From: Pseudomonadota bacterium | GTDB taxonomy: Bacteria; Myxococcota_A; Polyangia; Polyangiales; JAKSBK01 | Assembly (NCBI GenBank): GCA_022361155.1 | Contig: JAKSBK010000597.1 | Location: 1 to 40,763, forward strand | DNA: 40,763 nucleotides | Reading direction: 5' to 3' | Part shown: positions 1 to 6,944 of the stretch, in pieces | Layout of the letters: each line of letters starts with the position of its first letter | Position numbering within the stretch: position 1 is the first letter of the stretch | The notes under the pieces: generated by a model | What the model was told of the DNA's origin: nothing | What the model saw: the letters and a program-made list of their open reading frames with translations, nothing else | Database searches by the model: none | Position numbers and translations under genes: made by a program

Positions 1-114
1 CGACCAGACCACAGCCATAGCGCGGCGAGGATCGATATCGGCTCGGCCAGGCGACAAGATCCGCGTCGGCGGCATCGGCGGCCGATCTGGGTCCCGATGG
101 CTCGCCAACCCCGC

Positions 115-1005
115 TCACGAGGTGAGCGCTCGAACCTCGCACCCGATTGCTTCGACCAGTTCGACCCGTCGCGGGTCCAGGACCCGCACCTCGTGCTCGC
201 CGGCAAAGAAGGTCGTGATACGGATGTTGTCGATCCGGGTCTTACCGATGACGTGGTTGGGGCCGAACTTGTTCGCTGCGACCCAGCGCGCGAGCGAGAA
301 GCTCTGCAGCGACGATTCCCAGAACGCGCTCGCCTCGGAGTCAATCGGGAGCTTGTGCTGCCGCGCGATCTCGTCGCTCACCCGGCTCCGGTCGCGAAGG
401 TGTCCTGTCTCACATCGCACTGTTCGGTCGTGGACCGAGTTGAATGACAACGCCGAGTCCGAGAGCACTGCTGCCTGCGTGGTCACGTACCGGGACCAGA
501 GGCCAGATTCGAGCTCGTAGCCGGTATCCGGCATGCTGAACACGTGGGCCTTCTGTACTCCGCGGTAAAGCAGCACGTGGCCGGAAGCCAGAAGAGGCTG
601 GTCCTCCTCCTCTACGATCTGATAGCTGCCGTGCTGGATGAAAACGACGGTCGGCCGGCCGGGCCTGGACTCGTGGCGATAAACGGCGATCGGCGCTTTC
701 ACTGCCTCTGACGTCGCTGCCCCGAGGGCGAAGGCCATCCTGGAGACCGCACCCGCGCGCGCCGCCTGCCAGAAGAGAAACACTTCCCGCGCATCATCCC
801 GGTGGTGCGCTCCGAAGTAGAGATGGCGCCGCCGCGCCACATCGCGCGCGAAGATGTCTGGCAGAACCCACCCATACTGGAAGAAGTAGTCGCGCTCGGG
901 CGGTGCCTCCGGGTGGTACCCCAGCTCGCCGCGAGCGGCTAACCACGGAACGAGCCGGCCGTCCTCCATGACGGTCGCCGTCGAGTATTTCCGCTTGATC
1001 GCCAT
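115..1005 (-). CDS. Probable ADP-ribosyltransferase-like protein
   Basis: I do not recognise a named family, but the 296-residue product carries the three landmarks of an R-S-E mono-ADP-ribosyltransferase in the right order: a strand ending LLYRGV (Arg148), a Ser-Phe-Ser motif (residues 235-237) before a helix, and GEHEV (Glu270-His-Glu272) in a strand like the ExE motif that precedes Val-Leu in such enzymes. If correct, it would transfer ADP-ribose from NAD to a protein or nucleic acid. There is no signal peptide or membrane segment, so it should be cytoplasmic unless delivered by another system. The start at 1005 (MAIKRKYS) was preferred to an upstream ATG at 1068 because the extra 21 residues look like untranslated leader. 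No immunity or antitoxin gene is visible beside it, though the left edge is only 114 bp away. The enzyme call is inference from motif order alone. Confidence 0.55.
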   Translation of the reverse strand: MAIKRKYSTATVMEDGRLVPWLAARGELGYHPEAPPERDYFFQYGWVLPDIFARDVARRRHLYFGAHHRDDAREVFLFWQAARAGAVSRMAFALGAATSEAVKAPIAVYRHESRPGRPTVVFIQHGSYQIVEEEDQPLLASGHVLLYRGVQKAHVFSMPDTGYELESGLWSRYVTTQAAVLSDSALSFNSVHDRTVRCETGHLRDRSRVSDEIARQHKLPIDSEASAFWESSLQSFSLARWVAANKFGPNHVIGKTRIDNIRITTFFAGEHEVRVLDPRRVELVEAIGCEVRALTS

Positions 1006-1143
1006 CGATCTGGTGGACTCACTCAGCTCAGCGCATCCTCGCACAGCAACGCCCCGCTGCGAACGCAAGAAACCGAAACTGCAGGCGCTTTACCCCGCGA
1101 CCTACATGCAAGAGAGCGTGTTGCCGAACACCACATTCGGCAA

Positions 1144-1380
1144 GTGCGGGTTCTTTGTCCCTGCCACGCACCCATCATCGGGATCTGGTTCTCCGGGGCC
1201 TTCGGCGACGGGGCTTCCGACTGCCCCAAGTGCAAGGGCCGCATGCGCATCACCAACGTGGCGATCACCGCACACGACATCGGCCGCATTCTGGCTCGCC
1301 ATGGCCTCGGACCCAGATCCCCGCTACCGCGTTCCATTCCGAGCCCGCCCGGGCAGTCGAGCTTGCCGCTGGGCAGCTGA
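1144..1380 (+). pseudogene. 3' remnant of an IS91-type (Y2) transposase
   Basis: The frame reads a Cys-Pro-Lys-Cys zinc-knuckle-like pair, then GRMRI, then ILARHGLGPR and a Pro-rich tail with PPGQ before the stop. This is the usual C-terminal end of IS91/ISCR-type rolling-circle transposases, in which CPxCxGRMR is followed by a helix ending in ARHGLGPR. Only about 70 residues remain from a protein normally near 350-500 residues; the catalytic HUH and tyrosine region is absent. No start codon is claimed. The remnant suggests that neighbouring accessory genes arrived or were rearranged by such an element. Family assignment rests on memory of the motif, not on a search. Confidence 0.6.
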
Positions 1381-1514
1381 GCGGGGAGCTGAGACCAACG
1401 CCGGTCCGCCGAGCCGAGGCAGCCGTGCATGTCGCGCCCCGCAGAAAAGGGTGCTCCCCGACGCTCGCCGTTCGGCTGACCGCCACCAACGCCCTCGCCA
1501 TCCTAGCCTGGGCC

Positions 1515-1665
1515 CACATCAAGCCCCGGTCGCCTGTGACGCTACTTGCAGCCTACCCCCCTTTCGCATACTTAAATGTCCTTCTCGCCCCACATCAAGC
1601 CCCGGTCGACCGTGACGCTACTTGGCGCCTACCCCCCTTTCGCAACCTTAAATGTCCTTCTCGCT
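1515..1665. repeat. 76-bp direct tandem repeat, two copies
   Basis: Two head-to-tail units (1515-1590 and 1591-1665) begin CACATCAAGCCCCGGTCG and end TTAAATGTCCTTCTCGC, with about seven mismatches. Each contains a pyrimidine run CCTACCCCCCTTTCGCA. The repeat lies 135 bp beyond the transposase remnant, where IS91-type elements carry a terminus, so duplicated element ends are one explanation; a simple slippage duplication is another. Confidence 0.85.
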
Positions 1666-1939
1666 CTCGCCCGCGCAGCCGCTGCTACGATCGAGGCCCA
1701 GGCCGCGCTCGGGGCCGAACCTCACGGTCGCAGACGCGGCTCGCGCAGCTGACCCCGGTCACCGACCAGGGCTACGGTCTGGTGACCACGCTCGAGCTTC
1801 CGGGTGGCGTCGACGTCATCCTGTACGAGCCTCGCCACACGCAGCAGCCTGCCAAACCAGCTTCTGTGAGCCTCCGACCTCCAATCCAAATCGAAGGAAA
1901 ACCACGTCCAACCTGGCATTGATTCTCTCTGGGAAACTC

Positions 1940-3547
1940 ATGCATAAAGAACCTCTTATCATGCCTGCACTTCGTATGCTTACTTCTTCATTGCTTGCGG
2001 GCTGCGCCGTCGCCCAGGCTCCCGAGGTCACGATGAAGACGCTGCTGCAGGACATGATCGACCGCGATCAGGTCGCCCGGTTCCCCGACCCTGCGTTCAA
2101 ACTCATCCAGTTCAGCAGCTACGACCGACGCTCGGTCGCCCCGGACAAGCCGCATTGGCTCACGGGCGCACGTACGGACCGTGGCCATGTCATCCGCACC
2201 GAGGAGAACAGCGGCCGCACCGAATACGTCCTAATGGACCACCAGGCCCCCGGCGCGATCGTGCGGACCTGGGCGACCGACCGCCGCATCGCGCCCAAGC
2301 CCTACAACGGCCCGGTCAACGCCATCATGCGTGTCTACATTGATGGCAACCCCGAGCCCGCGATCGTGGGGCACATGAACGATGTCTTCAACGGCGACGG
2401 CCTGATCCCCGCACCGTTCGCCCATAAATCGCTGTCCTCCTCCGTCTCCTTCTTCCCGATCACGTATGCCAAGAGCTGCAAGATCACCGTGGATGAAAAA
2501 CCCTGGTTCTACTACTTCACCTGCCGCGAATACACCCAGGGCACGCGCGTCGAGTCGTATTCCAAAGAGCGTTTTGATGCACTGGATCGGGAAACCGCCA
2601 AGGTCGGCCGAACGCTGGTCGCTCCGAAGGTCGACGGGCCGACACGCAATACCAACTGGCGTGGCAAACTTGCTGGCGGTAAGGAAACCACGCTTGAGCT
2701 GCCCAAGGGCGAGTCGGCGGTCTACGAAATCACCCTGGAGCCCGAGACGCTCGACGACCCGCGCCGGATGCGAAGCCTGATCCTCAAGGCGAGCTTCGAC
2801 GGCAACGAAACCGTCTGGTCCCCGGTCGGTGAGTTCTTCGGCACTGGCGTCGGGCTCAACCCTTTCCAAGGCTGGTACCGCACGGTGACCAACGACGGCA
2901 AGCTGATCTGCCGCTGGGTGATGCCCTACCAGAAGAACGCAAGCGTCTCCGTCCTCAACCTCCATGACGAACCCGTCAACCTGTCGTTCAAGGTCGCCAC
3001 AAAGCGGTGGAAGTGGGACGAGCGCTCGATGTACTTCAATGCGGGCTGGCGTTATCAGGAAGCCGTTCGTGGCCCGTCCGATTGGAACTACGCAACGCTG
3101 AAAGGCAAAGGCGTCTACGTCGGCGACACCCTGACCATCTGGAACCCGGTCAAGGGCTGGTGGGGCGAGGGCGATGAGAAGATCTACTTCGACGGCGAAG
3201 ACTTCCCCTCCATCTTCGGCACCGGCACAGAGGACTACTACGGCTACGCCTGGGGCAACCCGAACGTCGATTTCTACGAGCACCCCTTCCACGCCCAGGT
3301 CCGCGTCGGCGAGTTCAACAAGAACCACCGCACCGCACCGGTCGACAACTGCTACGGCTACTCAACCCAGACCCGCAGCCGATCGTTGGACGCGATGCCG
3401 TTTAACACGTCCATGAAACTGGACATGGAGGCGATGTCCAACCGGGAGTTGGAGTACGTCGTGGGCAGCTACTGGTACGCGATGCCCGAGACGACACACA
3501 ACTTTACACCCAACCCCGACGCTGCCAAGCGGCCGATACGGAAGTGA
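1940..3547 (+). CDS. GH172 (DUF2961) family glycoside hydrolase, exported
   Basis: The 535-residue product is a DUF2961 protein, the domain that defines glycoside hydrolase family 172, whose studied members act on fructofuranose or D-arabinofuranose linkages. Substrate here is unknown. The N-terminus has a hydrophobic segment with LLAGC, suggesting a secreted or lipid-anchored protein. The conserved block GWWGEGDEKIYFDGEDF leads into FGTGTEDYYGY; Glu410 and Glu431 are 21 residues apart, matching the spacing I recall for the catalytic Glu pair of the founding GH172 enzyme. The start at 1940 has a GGGAA six bases upstream; ATG 1961 is an alternative. The frame is open upstream to 1652 but that part has no recognisable protein character. 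A second member lies at 31084-32961. Codon choice and sequence are less myxobacterial than the neighbours, so transfer is possible. Confidence 0.85.
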   Translation: MHKEPLIMPALRMLTSSLLAGCAVAQAPEVTMKTLLQDMIDRDQVARFPDPAFKLIQFSSYDRRSVAPDKPHWLTGARTDRGHVIRTEENSGRTEYVLMDHQAPGAIVRTWATDRRIAPKPYNGPVNAIMRVYIDGNPEPAIVGHMNDVFNGDGLIPAPFAHKSLSSSVSFFPITYAKSCKITVDEKPWFYYFTCREYTQGTRVESYSKERFDALDRETAKVGRTLVAPKVDGPTRNTNWRGKLAGGKETTLELPKGESAVYEITLEPETLDDPRRMRSLILKASFDGNETVWSPVGEFFGTGVGLNPFQGWYRTVTNDGKLICRWVMPYQKNASVSVLNLHDEPVNLSFKVATKRWKWDERSMYFNAGWRYQEAVRGPSDWNYATLKGKGVYVGDTLTIWNPVKGWWGEGDEKIYFDGEDFPSIFGTGTEDYYGYAWGNPNVDFYEHPFHAQVRVGEFNKNHRTAPVDNCYGYSTQTRSRSLDAMPFNTSMKLDMEAMSNRELEYVVGSYWYAMPETTHNFTPNPDAAKRPIRK

Positions 3548-3618
3548 GGCTCCGCCACAAGTAACGTACTCGAAGGCGCAGCAGCAGCGCGGTTCGCGTT
3601 GCCGGGGCTGACTTGCCA

Positions 3619-3641
3619 TGGTATGGCGATTGGTATGGCGA
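3619..3641 (+). repeat. 12-bp direct duplication over the antitoxin start
   Basis: TGGTATGGCGA occurs at 3619-3629 and again at 3631-3641 (period 12). Each copy contains an ATG, so the duplication creates two in-frame starts four codons apart (3623 and 3635). It may also serve as a repeated operator half-site. Confidence 0.75.
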
Positions 3642-3901
3642 CGACCAAAGTAACCGTCACACTTGACGATCAACAGTTGGAGGCCATTCGCAAACTCGTC
3701 GCGTCAGGCAAGGCTCAGAACGTGTCGAGCTTCGTTCGACACGCGGTCGGCGTGTCGCTCATGGACGTGGCAGGCTGGGGGCGGTTGCTCGCGCGTGCGC
3801 TCGAACAGAGCGGCGGTCCGCTGACCAAGAAGGAGCGCGCCTGGGCGGATTCCGTGCTCGAGACCGGTCCGAGGCGCAGGCGTCGGCGCAAGGTCGCGTG
3901 A
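3635..3901 (+). CDS. Ribbon-helix-helix antitoxin
   Basis: An 88-residue protein whose first 40 residues (TKVTVTLDDQQLEAIRKLV) form the strand-helix-helix of RHH (CopG/ParD-like) DNA-binding antitoxins; the tail is basic (RRRRRRK) and would contact the toxin. It overlaps the following PIN toxin gene by four bases (GTGA), the usual arrangement for tight co-translation. Three in-frame ATGs (3599, 3623, 3635) lie close together; 3635 was chosen because the strand normally starts two or three residues in. Expected role: neutralise the PIN ribonuclease and repress its own promoter. Confidence 0.8.
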   Translation: MATTKVTVTLDDQQLEAIRKLVASGKAQNVSSFVRHAVGVSLMDVAGWGRLLARALEQSGGPLTKKERAWADSVLETGPRRRRRRKVA

Positions 3902-4275
3902 AGGGAATCACGTTCGACGCGGGCGGTTTGATTGCGCTCGAGCGAAACGACCGACGTGCGATTGCCCTGTTGGTACGCGCGCAGGAGATCGGCGCACGTA
4001 TCACGGTACCCGCGACAGCGCTCGCGCAGGTGGTTCGGCAACCAGAGCGACAAGCACGCTTGTCGCGTCTGGTTCGGCAACCGCTGACTCGGGTCGTGCC
4101 TCTTGACGGAGCCGATGCCATCCACGTCGGGATCCTGCTTGCTGCGAGTCGCACGGCGGACATTGCAGACGCCCACGTGGTGATCTGCGCCCGCCGCACT
4201 GGCGAGCCGATCCTCACGAGCGATTCCGACGATCTCAGATGTCTCGACCCGAGTGCACGTCTGATCGCGTGCTGA
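3898..4275 (+). CDS. PIN-domain toxin (VapC-like ribonuclease)
   Basis: A 125-residue PIN-domain protein, the usual length for VapC toxins, which cut tRNA or rRNA using Mg2+. The acidic residues are at Asp7 (ITFDAGGLIAL), Glu15, Asp91 (ADIADAHVV) and Asp109 (ILTSDSDDL). It starts with GTG at 3898, inside the stop of the RHH gene, so translation is coupled and toxin cannot easily be made without antitoxin. The pairing of an RHH antitoxin with a PIN toxin is common (FitAB/VapBC types). Confidence 0.85.
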   Translation: MKGITFDAGGLIALERNDRRAIALLVRAQEIGARITVPATALAQVVRQPERQARLSRLVRQPLTRVVPLDGADAIHVGILLAASRTADIADAHVVICARRTGEPILTSDSDDLRCLDPSARLIAC

Positions 4276-4304
4276 CGAGGCGCGCACGCGCCAGTCCGCA
4301 TTGG

Positions 4305-4448
4305 TTACCAACTTCGAGCACGCTGGTGACCGATGCGGGCTAGTCCGCCATCGATCGCAGTGCAGCCCGGAGTTGCTTGACGGCTGCGGTCTGCGGTCGT
4401 GGGTCGCTTACCCCGAGGGCCGAGCCGGTCGAGCGGGTGGTCGGTCAT
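4305..4448 (-). other. 47-codon frame coupled to abiEi; possible toxin remnant
   Basis: The AbiEi stop overlaps an ATG in the ATGA arrangement normally used to couple abiEii to abiEi. The frame that follows is only 47 codons and begins MTDHPLDRLGPRGKRPTT, which I cannot match confidently to a nucleotidyltransferase. It may be the decayed start of an AbiEii toxin, or chance. The PIN gene ends 30 bp beyond it. Confidence 0.2.
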
Positions 4449-4999
4449 GCTCTAGCTTTCAGATGGCGAGCAAGATCGTCCAACGCCAGGGCCCGGAGAA
4501 GTCCGAGACGCCGCGCGTTGTCGATCGCCTGCCGCACGAGCTGGGTCGGCACACGCGTCGCGATGGCTTGCCGGATCGCAACCGCCGGCGTGACGATGCG
4601 AATGCCCTCGTGCCACGTGACATCCGCATCCGCGAGCTGCTCGTGGTGCACGACGTATCGGTCCCCACCCTTGCGCCGCGGCCAGTAGCCCGGTGGAAGC
4701 GTGATGTGGATCTTCGCCGGATTGACGTCGCACAGCTCGTGGAGCTCGAGGGCGGTATCGTGGCTCAGCACTCCCCGGCCCGCGGGCCACAGGCTCGCGA
4801 GCATGTAGGGATCGAGAGGCGTCGCCGGGACGTGAGGAAAGCGATAGATGCCGTGACCAACGCGTTCGACCTTGCCTCGCTGATGCCACTGGCGCAGGAG
4901 CGCCGGATCGGCGCCCAGCCCGCGCACATCCTCGAAGGTGACGAACCCGTGCTGGTCGGCCGCCACTTCGAGCACGCTTTCCCAGACTCGCCCGGGCAT
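4445..4999 (-). CDS. AbiEi-family antitoxin / transcriptional regulator
   Basis: A 184-residue protein of the AbiEi type: an N-terminal winged helix (residues about 1-55, with VTFEDVRGLGADPALLRQW followed by GKVERVGHGIYRFP) and a C-terminal antitoxin domain (LSHDTALELHEL, then IHITLP). In type IV systems AbiEi represses its own operon and counteracts the nucleotidyltransferase toxin AbiEii. Here no AbiEii gene follows: only 170 bp remain before the convergent PIN gene. It may be a solitary regulator, or the toxin was lost. The start at 4999 is immediately preceded by an inverted repeat (5003-5029) that would suit autoregulation, leaving almost no room for a ribosome site, so leaderless translation is possible. 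Confidence 0.8.
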   Translation of the reverse strand: MPGRVWESVLEVAADQHGFVTFEDVRGLGADPALLRQWHQRGKVERVGHGIYRFPHVPATPLDPYMLASLWPAGRGVLSHDTALELHELCDVNPAKIHITLPPGYWPRRKGGDRYVVHHEQLADADVTWHEGIRIVTPAVAIRQAIATRVPTQLVRQAIDNARRLGLLRALALDDLARHLKARA

Positions 5000-5000
5000 C

Positions 5001-5083
5001 GTAATACCGTGGCAAAATAATACGGTATTGCAACGTCCAGGGAGCTCTCGTGTGAATAGCGTAGTGATTTACTACGGTATTAC
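5001..5083. promoter_or_regulatory. Three copies of ACGGTATT upstream of abiEi
   Basis: GTAATACCGT (5001-5010) and TACGGTATT (5021-5029) form an inverted repeat with 8-bp arms and an 11-bp AT-rich centre; ACGGTATTAC recurs at 5074-5083, an exact 10-bp copy of the reverse complement of the first site. A small GTAGT/ACTAC hairpin abuts the third copy. AbiEi proteins are known to bind inverted repeats in their own promoter, so this is a likely operator set; it also lies upstream of the acetyltransferase gene on the other strand. Confidence 0.65.
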
Positions 5084-5228
5084 TCCCCTCGTGCCCCGCA
5101 AGTTCCTCGAAGCCCGCGACCCGTGCGGGAAAGAGCGTTCCGATGCGTTCCAGCACCTGCTCCTCGCTCCAGCTCGAGGGCCTACAAAGCGCAGCTCTTC
5201 ATCTACAATCGTGCGCTCGGACGACTGC

Positions 5229-5960
5229 ATGAGCGATGAACGTGATGGATTGGTCGACTCTCTTGAGGCGCTGGGTGTGCGACACGGAGATACGGTCATG
5301 GTTCACGCTTCGATGCGACGTGTCGGGATGCGGGCCGAGGTTCTTCTCGATGCCATCGAGGCGGCCGTAGGTCCTGACGGGCACATCATGATGCTCGTTT
5401 GTGCTCCAGAAGGACGCCCGTTCGACCCGGCTGTCAGTCCCGCATGGGCCGAGCTTGGTGTGCTCGGCGAAGTTTTCCGCACGCGGTCGGGTGTCGTTCT
5501 CAACGAACACCCCGTCGCCCGAATGGGTGTCTGGGGAAAGCGAGCGACCGCGTTGGTGCTCAGTCCTCCCCTCGACGATTATTATGGACCCGGCTCGCCG
5601 CTCGAACGACTGGTACGAGATGGAGGTAAGGTACTGCGCCTTGGTGCCGACTCCGACACAGTGACACTCTTTCACTACGCGGAGTACGTCGCCGCGGTGC
5701 CGAATAAGCGGCGTCGCAATTGGTCGGTGGATGTTGTTGGAGCCGGTGGCATTGAGCGTATCCACGGCACGTGTCTCGACGACAATGCTGGGATTCGAGA
5801 TTGGGCCGGTGAACAGGACTATTTTGCCCAGATTCTCATCGAATACATCGAAACCGGCCGCCCGCAAACGGGTCGTGTCGGCGGAGCAGCTTGCGAGCTG
5901 ATCGATGCCGAGGATGCAACTCGCTTTGCGGTCGGCTGGCTTGAGAACGCGTTCGGATGA
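5229..5960 (+). CDS. AAC(3)-family aminoglycoside N-acetyltransferase-like protein
   Basis: A 243-residue member of the Antibiotic_NAT fold. Visible family signatures are GVRHGDTVMVHASMRRVG near the start, an AVGPDG turn, NEHPVARMGVWGKRA in the middle, and GSPLERLVRDGGKVLRLG followed by TLFHYAEYVA, which corresponds to the TxLHxAE acetyl-CoA site. Members move acetyl from acetyl-CoA to the 3-amino group of aminoglycosides, but many chromosomal relatives have no tested resistance role. It is somewhat shorter than the usual 260-280 residues. The frame is open upstream to 4938, but homology starts just after ATG 5229. It stands alone, facing away from abiEi. Confidence 0.8.
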   Translation: MSDERDGLVDSLEALGVRHGDTVMVHASMRRVGMRAEVLLDAIEAAVGPDGHIMMLVCAPEGRPFDPAVSPAWAELGVLGEVFRTRSGVVLNEHPVARMGVWGKRATALVLSPPLDDYYGPGSPLERLVRDGGKVLRLGADSDTVTLFHYAEYVAAVPNKRRRNWSVDVVGAGGIERIHGTCLDDNAGIRDWAGEQDYFAQILIEYIETGRPQTGRVGGAACELIDAEDATRFAVGWLENAFG

Positions 5961-6057
5961 AAAGGTCTTGGCGAGACGGGCACACCAGCAGCGTGGCACG
6001 CGGCATTGGATTTTATTAGCTCATCCTGCGACACGAAGTTAGATGAGAGGGAAACAG

Positions 6058-6681
6058 ATGAACATCGATGTCACTCGCCTGATCGGCGCAGTCAACCGGG
6101 AATTGGAGACTCGCGAATTCAACGGAAAGCCCGCCCGAGCGCTGGTTGCGAGTCGTGTCTACGATACGACCCGCGACGACTTGTGGGACGCATTGACCAC
6201 TATCGAAAGACTGCCCCGCTGGTTCTCGCCGGTAACCGGCGACCTCCGGCTCGGCGGCCGCTACCAAATCGAAGGCAACGCATCCGGTGAGATTACCCGC
6301 TGTGAGCCGCCAAGGTTCTTGAGCGTCACCTGGGAGTTTTCCGGGGACGTCAGTTGGGTTCAGGTCGAGCTCGAGAAGGTCGAGACCGGGGCGCTTCTTC
6401 GCCTCGAGCACCTCGCACACGTACCACAGGAGTTCTGGAATCAGTACGGTCCCGGCGCCACCGGCGTGGGCTGGGAGCAAGCGTTTCTCGGCCTCGACCT
6501 TTATTTGGCGAAGTCTGAGATCAAACCCAAGGAGACCGAGGTGTGGCTCACCACCGACCGCGGCAAGTCGTTCATCCGTCAGTCGAGCGATGCCTGGGGG
6601 CAAGCGTCGATCGCCGCCGGCACCGATGCGACGGCGGCCCGTGAAGCCGCCCAGAGAACGACGGAGTTCTACGGCGGCTAG
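6058..6681 (+). CDS. SRPBCC (AHSA1-like) ligand-binding protein
   Basis: A 207-residue START-like fold protein of the Aha1-related type: ASRVYDTTRDDLWDALTT, then LPRWFSPVTGDLRLGGRY and EITRCEPPRFLSVTWEF are the characteristic strands. The role of such proteins is binding of a hydrophobic ligand; the actual ligand is unknown. Start chosen at 6058 because GAGGGAAACAG lies just upstream, rather than ATG 6043, which is part of that ribosome site. It is followed after seven bases by an ArsR-type gene; this SRPBCC-ArsR pair is a common operon, but here the regulator is broken. Confidence 0.85.
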   Translation: MNIDVTRLIGAVNRELETREFNGKPARALVASRVYDTTRDDLWDALTTIERLPRWFSPVTGDLRLGGRYQIEGNASGEITRCEPPRFLSVTWEFSGDVSWVQVELEKVETGALLRLEHLAHVPQEFWNQYGPGATGVGWEQAFLGLDLYLAKSEIKPKETEVWLTTDRGKSFIRQSSDAWGQASIAAGTDATAAREAAQRTTEFYGG

Positions 6682-6688
6682 AGCGCGC

Positions 6689-6811
6689 ATGAACGCTTTC
6701 GATGTACTTGCCGAGCCTGTCCGCCGTCGAATTCTCGAAGTTCTCGTTGATGGCGAACTGAGCTCGGGGGAGATCGTCTCGGTCGTCGAGCGTGAATTCG
6801 CAGTTTCTCAG
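6689..6811 (+). pseudogene. Truncated ArsR-family regulator
   Basis: The first 41 codons read FDVLAEPVRRRILEVLVDGE and SSGEIVSVVEREFAVSQ, the first helices of the winged helix of ArsR repressors that partner SRPBCC genes. Right at the recognition-helix region (expected VSQPAVSQHLRVL) the similarity ends at about 6811. The frame continues to 7141 as unrelated low-complexity sequence that overlaps the next gene. About half the protein is missing, so DNA binding is unlikely. The break looks like a deletion or recombination joint. Confidence 0.65.
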
Positions 6812-6944
6812 GGCGACAGCGGTGCCGTGCACGGCGAGGCTGGCGACGGACGGAGCGATGCGGCCGGATGCCGTGATGACTGGTCGTCCGCGTTGACGTT
6901 TCAGGCAGCAGCCCAAGGTGGTTCCGGGTATCGTTGGGCGCTGG

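Larger units (their letters stand above)
1006..1939. other. Gene-poor stretch with transposon debris
   Basis: No intact gene fits here. It holds the transposase remnant at 1144-1380 and the 76-bp repeat at 1515-1665. I see nothing assignable in 1381-1514 or 1666-1939, although a frame stays open through 1652-1939 into the following hydrolase gene. Confidence 0.5.

Noticed and set aside
1652-1939. N-terminal extension of the GH172 gene
   Set aside because: The frame is open but its residues look random, and a signal peptide begins at 1940/1961.
4938-5228. N-terminal extension of the AAC(3)-like protein
   Set aside because: It would run through the operator-like repeats and abiEi promoter; homology begins at 5229.
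4445-5960. Abi-type defence island
   Set aside because: Only AbiEi is present; no toxin or other defence gene could be identified beside it.
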